Program-made: the position numbers and the translations under genes
Notes under the pieces: generated by a model
The model's input: only the letters and a program-made list of their open reading frames with translations
Database searches by the model: none
Told to the model about the DNA's origin: nothing
Shown: in pieces, positions 60,520 to 64,000 of the stretch
How positions within the stretch are numbered: position 1 is the stretch's first letter
Layout: every line of letters starts with the position of its first letter
NCBI RefSeq assembly: GCF_002999335.1
Contig: NW_020312086.1
Coordinates: 1 to 64,000, forward strand
Direction of reading: 5' to 3'
Origin: Cyclospora cayetanensis
Taxonomy: Eukaryota > Apicomplexa > Conoidasida > Eucoccidiorida > Eimeriidae
DNA: 64,000 nucleotides

Positions 60520-61385
60520 CGCGACAGTCGCTTTCCACGCTTGCTGCGCTCCCCACACCCCCACGTGTTTTTCTATGGGATATTCAGAACCGCCCCCCGC
60601 CACGAACGGGAGATGATGCACGTGTGTCTATTGTACGCACGTGCTTGCTCACACCTCTTCTAGAGACGATCGGTTGTGCATCCACCCACAAGGGCATAGA
60701 CCGATGCAGACCCGTGCTGCGGATCCTCCATACAGCGCATCATCCTAGCGTTCGACATATATATATATATATGTGGGCACAGATCGCATTGTGGCATATT
60801 TTGCTGTTTATTTACCACCCCAGTAGTAGACGGCTGCGATGCTTCTTGCGTCTGCGTGAGGCGCAGCGTAGCGCCAAGTGCGTAGGCGCAGATTTTCAGA
60901 ATTTTGGAGAAGAAGGCATTGTTTGCTAGAACAGCCTTTGCTAGCACAGCTCAGCAAAGCACAAACACTCTGACTCTTATTGTACTCTGTCCTGTGTGGC
61001 GTCACAAACCCCTGCGCTGGGCTTCTCGGCCGCGAGGATGCCATGAACTTGAGAGGCAGCCATAAATAAGCACACGCACTGAGCCTAATTTCGGATAAGG
61101 GCGAGCCAAGGCTCTCAAGCGCAGTTGCTTACAGGCAGAAACAGCGCGTGTGAGAGTGATGGGCAGCCGAATCCCGCAAGCACTGCATGCAACGTGCAAA
61201 GGGATGTGTGCGCAGTTCGCCTCCTTGCGCATGGCCTGAGGCTCGCACGGAGAAAAGGGGAGGGAGAGGGGGCCTCTATAGAGAGGGAGGCGAGACGCAA
61301 AAGTTGCATGAAGGCAAGCGACGATGAGCAGCAGGCGGCACAAGGAGGCGAGATGCGGCGCTCTGCTGTCCGACTACTTCACGTG
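60520..61385. other. Convergent intergenic region
   Basis: This stretch lies between the 3' ends of the phosphatidylserine synthase gene and the uS8m gene. A short AT microsatellite is at 60757-60773. No gene is supported. Confidence 0.5.
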
Positions 61386-62145
61386 CTAGCAGAAATGCTG
61401 GTAGCCGTTGTTAACTGCCATCAGAACCTTTCCCCCAATACCCATCCGAATGCAGTCCCTGTGACTCAACACCCCACAAGCCGTCTGCAGCACCCACAGT
61501 CCGCTATTGAAGCGCGTGCGGTGTTTCAGCTCGGCAGCCGTCAGCCATATGGCCCGCGAAGGCTTAGAGACGACGCGAATATTGCGAATCACCTGCGAGC
61601 GAGGCACCACAGAACCCGGCAGGCACGCTCAAGAAAGGGGAAGCCTGTTTATGCATGCGCGGGGAGGCTCATGTGCGGCAAAGGGGCATAGATGCTGGAG
61701 GCGTCGGCAAAAAGCCCCCTAAATCTGAACCTGCACGAGGCGTGTCTGAAGGCGCAGGCAAAGCGACTTGGGAACAGCCACAACGCTCAGCAAGATGAAA
61801 GGGATATACATGCGGGGAAGCTGAACAGAAATGCACCGCGCGAGGTCTCCCCGCAGCTTACATCCCCCTTTCCCAGCCCCCACCCGCTGCCTGCAGAACC
61901 CCCTTGTTTGCCCTTCTCAGATCCTGGCCCTTTTGCTGCCTGCATTGCCCATTGCAACCTACCGGAGCGCCCTGGTACTGTTTGAGAAGAATGTCGATTT
62001 TGCTGCCGTTCACGGCAAACCCCCTGATGAAGCCCTCCTTCTGCAGTAGCGACAGTATCTGCACGTTCAGCACGTGGTATGGGCATTTCTGCTGCAGCCG
62101 GTCCGGTCGCAGCAGCGACACCACCATTTCACACGCGCGCTGCAT
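61386..62145 (-). CDS. Mitochondrial ribosomal protein uS8
   Basis: Two minus-strand exons, 62145-61963 and 61592-61386, join in phase 0 to give 129 residues, the normal length for uS8. The first exon carries the N-terminal helix and VLNVQILSLLQKEGFIRGF, matching the S8 K-x-x-I-x-x-x-L-K-x-E-G-F-I pattern, then ILLKQYQG. The second carries VIRNIRVVSKPSRAIW (bacterial RVSKPGLRIY region), GLWVLQTACGVLSHRDCIRMGIGGKVL (bacterial STSKGVMTDREAR...GGE region) and a short tail. uS8 binds helix 21 of the small-subunit rRNA. Apicoplast S8 is normally encoded in the plastid genome, so a nuclear copy of this divergence is most likely mitochondrial. No long presequence is visible from this start. An upstream in-frame exon cannot be excluded. 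Confidence 0.85.
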
Positions 62146-64000
62146 GCTCGCGCTGCTTCTTCTTCTCCTCCTGCCCCTGCTTCTCCTGCCGCTGCTTCAG
62201 CTCGAATGGATCCCGCAGTGCAGCCTCCCGCTTTTGGAGGCGAAGGGGCGGTTGGCAGGAAAGGCCACGTCTCTGGGTACGTAGGCAGCTCTGTGTCGCA
62301 ATGCTGCCGTTCGTGCCGCTGAGTCTGCTGAGAAAAAAACCCTCCTTCAATGCCGCGTTTTCCAGAAGACCCCCTTCCTGGAATGCCAATGGCTGCGTGG
62401 GGGCCCGTGGGTACCCCTGGGGCCCCCAGTTATGCAGCGAAAATAGCCATATGAACAATTTCGCAAAACAGTGCCGATTTCTCCGCCGTATGGGGACCAC
62501 TTTACCCTGCGTGAGAGCACCGGCGGTACCGGGGGCCCTCAGTGCGCCTGGGGGGGCCCCCCCCAGCCCCCGAAGCTACACCACCCCAACTCCCACCAAA
62601 AGTGCGCACTTTCTTTCTTCTTATCAAGCACAACCCTCCTAACAGAGCTTTAGGCTGCACAGTGCAAACGGAACGAGTCAGGCGCAAAGGGACTTCGTGG
62701 CTGTATCAACAGCTGGAGAAGGAAAAGGGAAAGTGACTCGCACCGACGCATTTGTGTCCAGACCAGCGACCATTAGTGGCGAAAATTGGCCTGTATTAAC
62801 AACGCCGCACACATCAGCTCAACGCTGTATGTGTGTGTGACTTTCGTTAGAAAGCTGCCGCTGCATCTCCTCGCGCGTGCGGGGCAGACGCAGCCATACA
62901 GGTGGCGTTATGAACGGACGGGCTCTTTTAACGGCGAGCACACCGTTTTATGATGACATAGAAAAGGCGAATCTCGTTGATCTGGGCTATAGGGTCCACA
63001 GAATCGGTGGCTCCAATCACTCGTGGCTACCGCAGAGACATCGGTCCTTTTAAGGTTCGCGGGAGGAGGGAAGGGGAGGAGTAGGCGCAAAGTAGGGGCG
63101 GTGTAGGGTGCTTTCGAAAGCCCCTATCCCAAGGGACGGGGCATTTTGGGGAGGTGGATGCGCAGTTGTTAGTCGCTAAAGGCTGCGGGAAGCGCAGGAC
63201 GGCACGGTGTCGCTGTTGTAATGCATCCTTCTGCATCCCTCTGACCCTTGTAGTTCCCTGGCGTGGCTTTACTGCGGCGATTCGCGAGACGTTGAACAGA
63301 CGCTTTCTTTAGGGGCTCAAGATAGCTCAAGATACACGGTCGGGTGCGAATACCAGCTTTCTGGAATATAGCGAACTCGAGATGTCCTCTTGCCCACTTC
63401 TACGCAGCGGGCTAGGCTCCAGTTGGCTGCTTTCTACTCCTCCAGTAATGGATGACTAAAAACTGGTAAAGAACTGACTAGTTGGTATGTCTTCGTATGG
63501 CTTCTTTCTTGCAGACTAGTGCTAGCTTCATACAAGAAGGTGCAATGCTGAGAGCGTCCGCAAAATGCTGTGTGCCCAACGAGCTGTAGATTGTCAGGGT
63601 GCTTAGAAGTTGCAACTAGGCACACTTGAGCTGTCCCTCCCCCGTCATGTGAGAACTTTTGGAGCGCACTGACGAAGGAAAGAGCGACCTTTTTTGCAAT
63701 AGCACTCTGTAGCCGTCGACTAGGCTTGTATTGAGTCTGGCATTCAATATCTCCTAGCTGAGACCGTCAATGAGGCGCTGCTCCTTTGTTCCACTTCGAG
63801 CCACGGACGCGGGCAGTGCCATGAAGAGAACGCCTGCAATCACGCAGCAGCGTGCGCTTCCCTGATTATAGGGCCATATGCACGCCTGGTAGAGACTGCG
63901 CATCCTGCATTTTAGAGGCATGCAACGAGGGGCTTACTAAAAAACCAACGAAGCAACATCTTTAGCCGGAAGCGCGTGCAAGGCACTTCGTGGAAGGCAC
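62146..64000. other. Upstream region, no gene supported
   Basis: This is the 5' flank of the uS8m gene running to the window end. G/C homopolymer runs lie at 62549-62570. Reading frames are short and compositional. No exon or RNA gene could be supported. Confidence 0.45.

Noticed and set aside
62545..62572. G-run/C-run palindrome (gggggggcccccccc)
   Set aside because: Homopolymer runs of this kind are self-complementary by composition; no distinct arms or neighbours suggest function.

Overview
The window reads as nuclear DNA of a coccidian apicomplexan and fits the genus Eimeria best. It is dense in CAG/GCA-type triplet runs that give long poly-Ala, poly-Gln and poly-Ser tracts inside proteins. 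Genes are intron-rich with clean GT-AG junctions, introns often carry (CT)n, (AT)n and longer minisatellites, and there is a eukaryotic tRNA gene with internal pol III boxes and a TTTT stop. No bacterial operon, insertion sequence, CRISPR array or virus is visible. Genus assignment is inference. Exon joins were worked out by hand by matching splice phase and protein-family continuity.

Left part (0-15 kb): a 19-bp tandem repeat at the edge; a minus-strand gene for a very large Ala/Gln/Ser-rich protein, possibly an ApiAP2-type factor (268-5928); a plus-strand eight-exon gene for a membrane-anchored pyridoxamine-phosphate-oxidase-like split-barrel protein (7460-10428); tRNA-Val(CAC) (11983-12055); and a minus-strand alpha/beta-hydrolase whose C-terminal half was not found (12318-14650).

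Middle (15-33 kb): a gene-poor 5 kb stretch with one unrecognised ORF (18076-18894). Then comes a minus-strand gene of at least ten exons with two degenerate RNase III-like domains (20215-24533), facing away from a plus-strand eight-exon helical-repeat protein of the mitochondrial HPR/FAST type (26166-30392).

Splicing block (33-48 kb): a plus-strand eight-exon gene (33467-40856) joins PNISR-like segments, a degenerate FHA domain and a huge RS domain containing a 63-bp repeat. An RS-like protein (43020-45122) and a five-exon LUC7-type U1 snRNP protein (45561-47986) follow on the minus strand. These neighbours suggest a cluster of pre-mRNA splicing genes.

Right part (48-64 kb): an intronless Gln-rich coiled-coil protein (49232-50491); a minus-strand divergent F1-ATPase alpha-like protein (51691-54832) with a perfect 24-bp-arm inverted repeat in its first exon; a plus-strand nine-exon phosphatidylserine synthase (55761-60519); and a minus-strand two-exon mitochondrial ribosomal protein uS8 (61386-62145). 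Mitochondrial functions recur (uS8m, HPR protein, RNase III-like protein, F1-like protein). The most unusual items are the PNISR-FHA-RS architecture, the tandem RNase III-like pseudo-enzyme and the F1-alpha-like paralogue.
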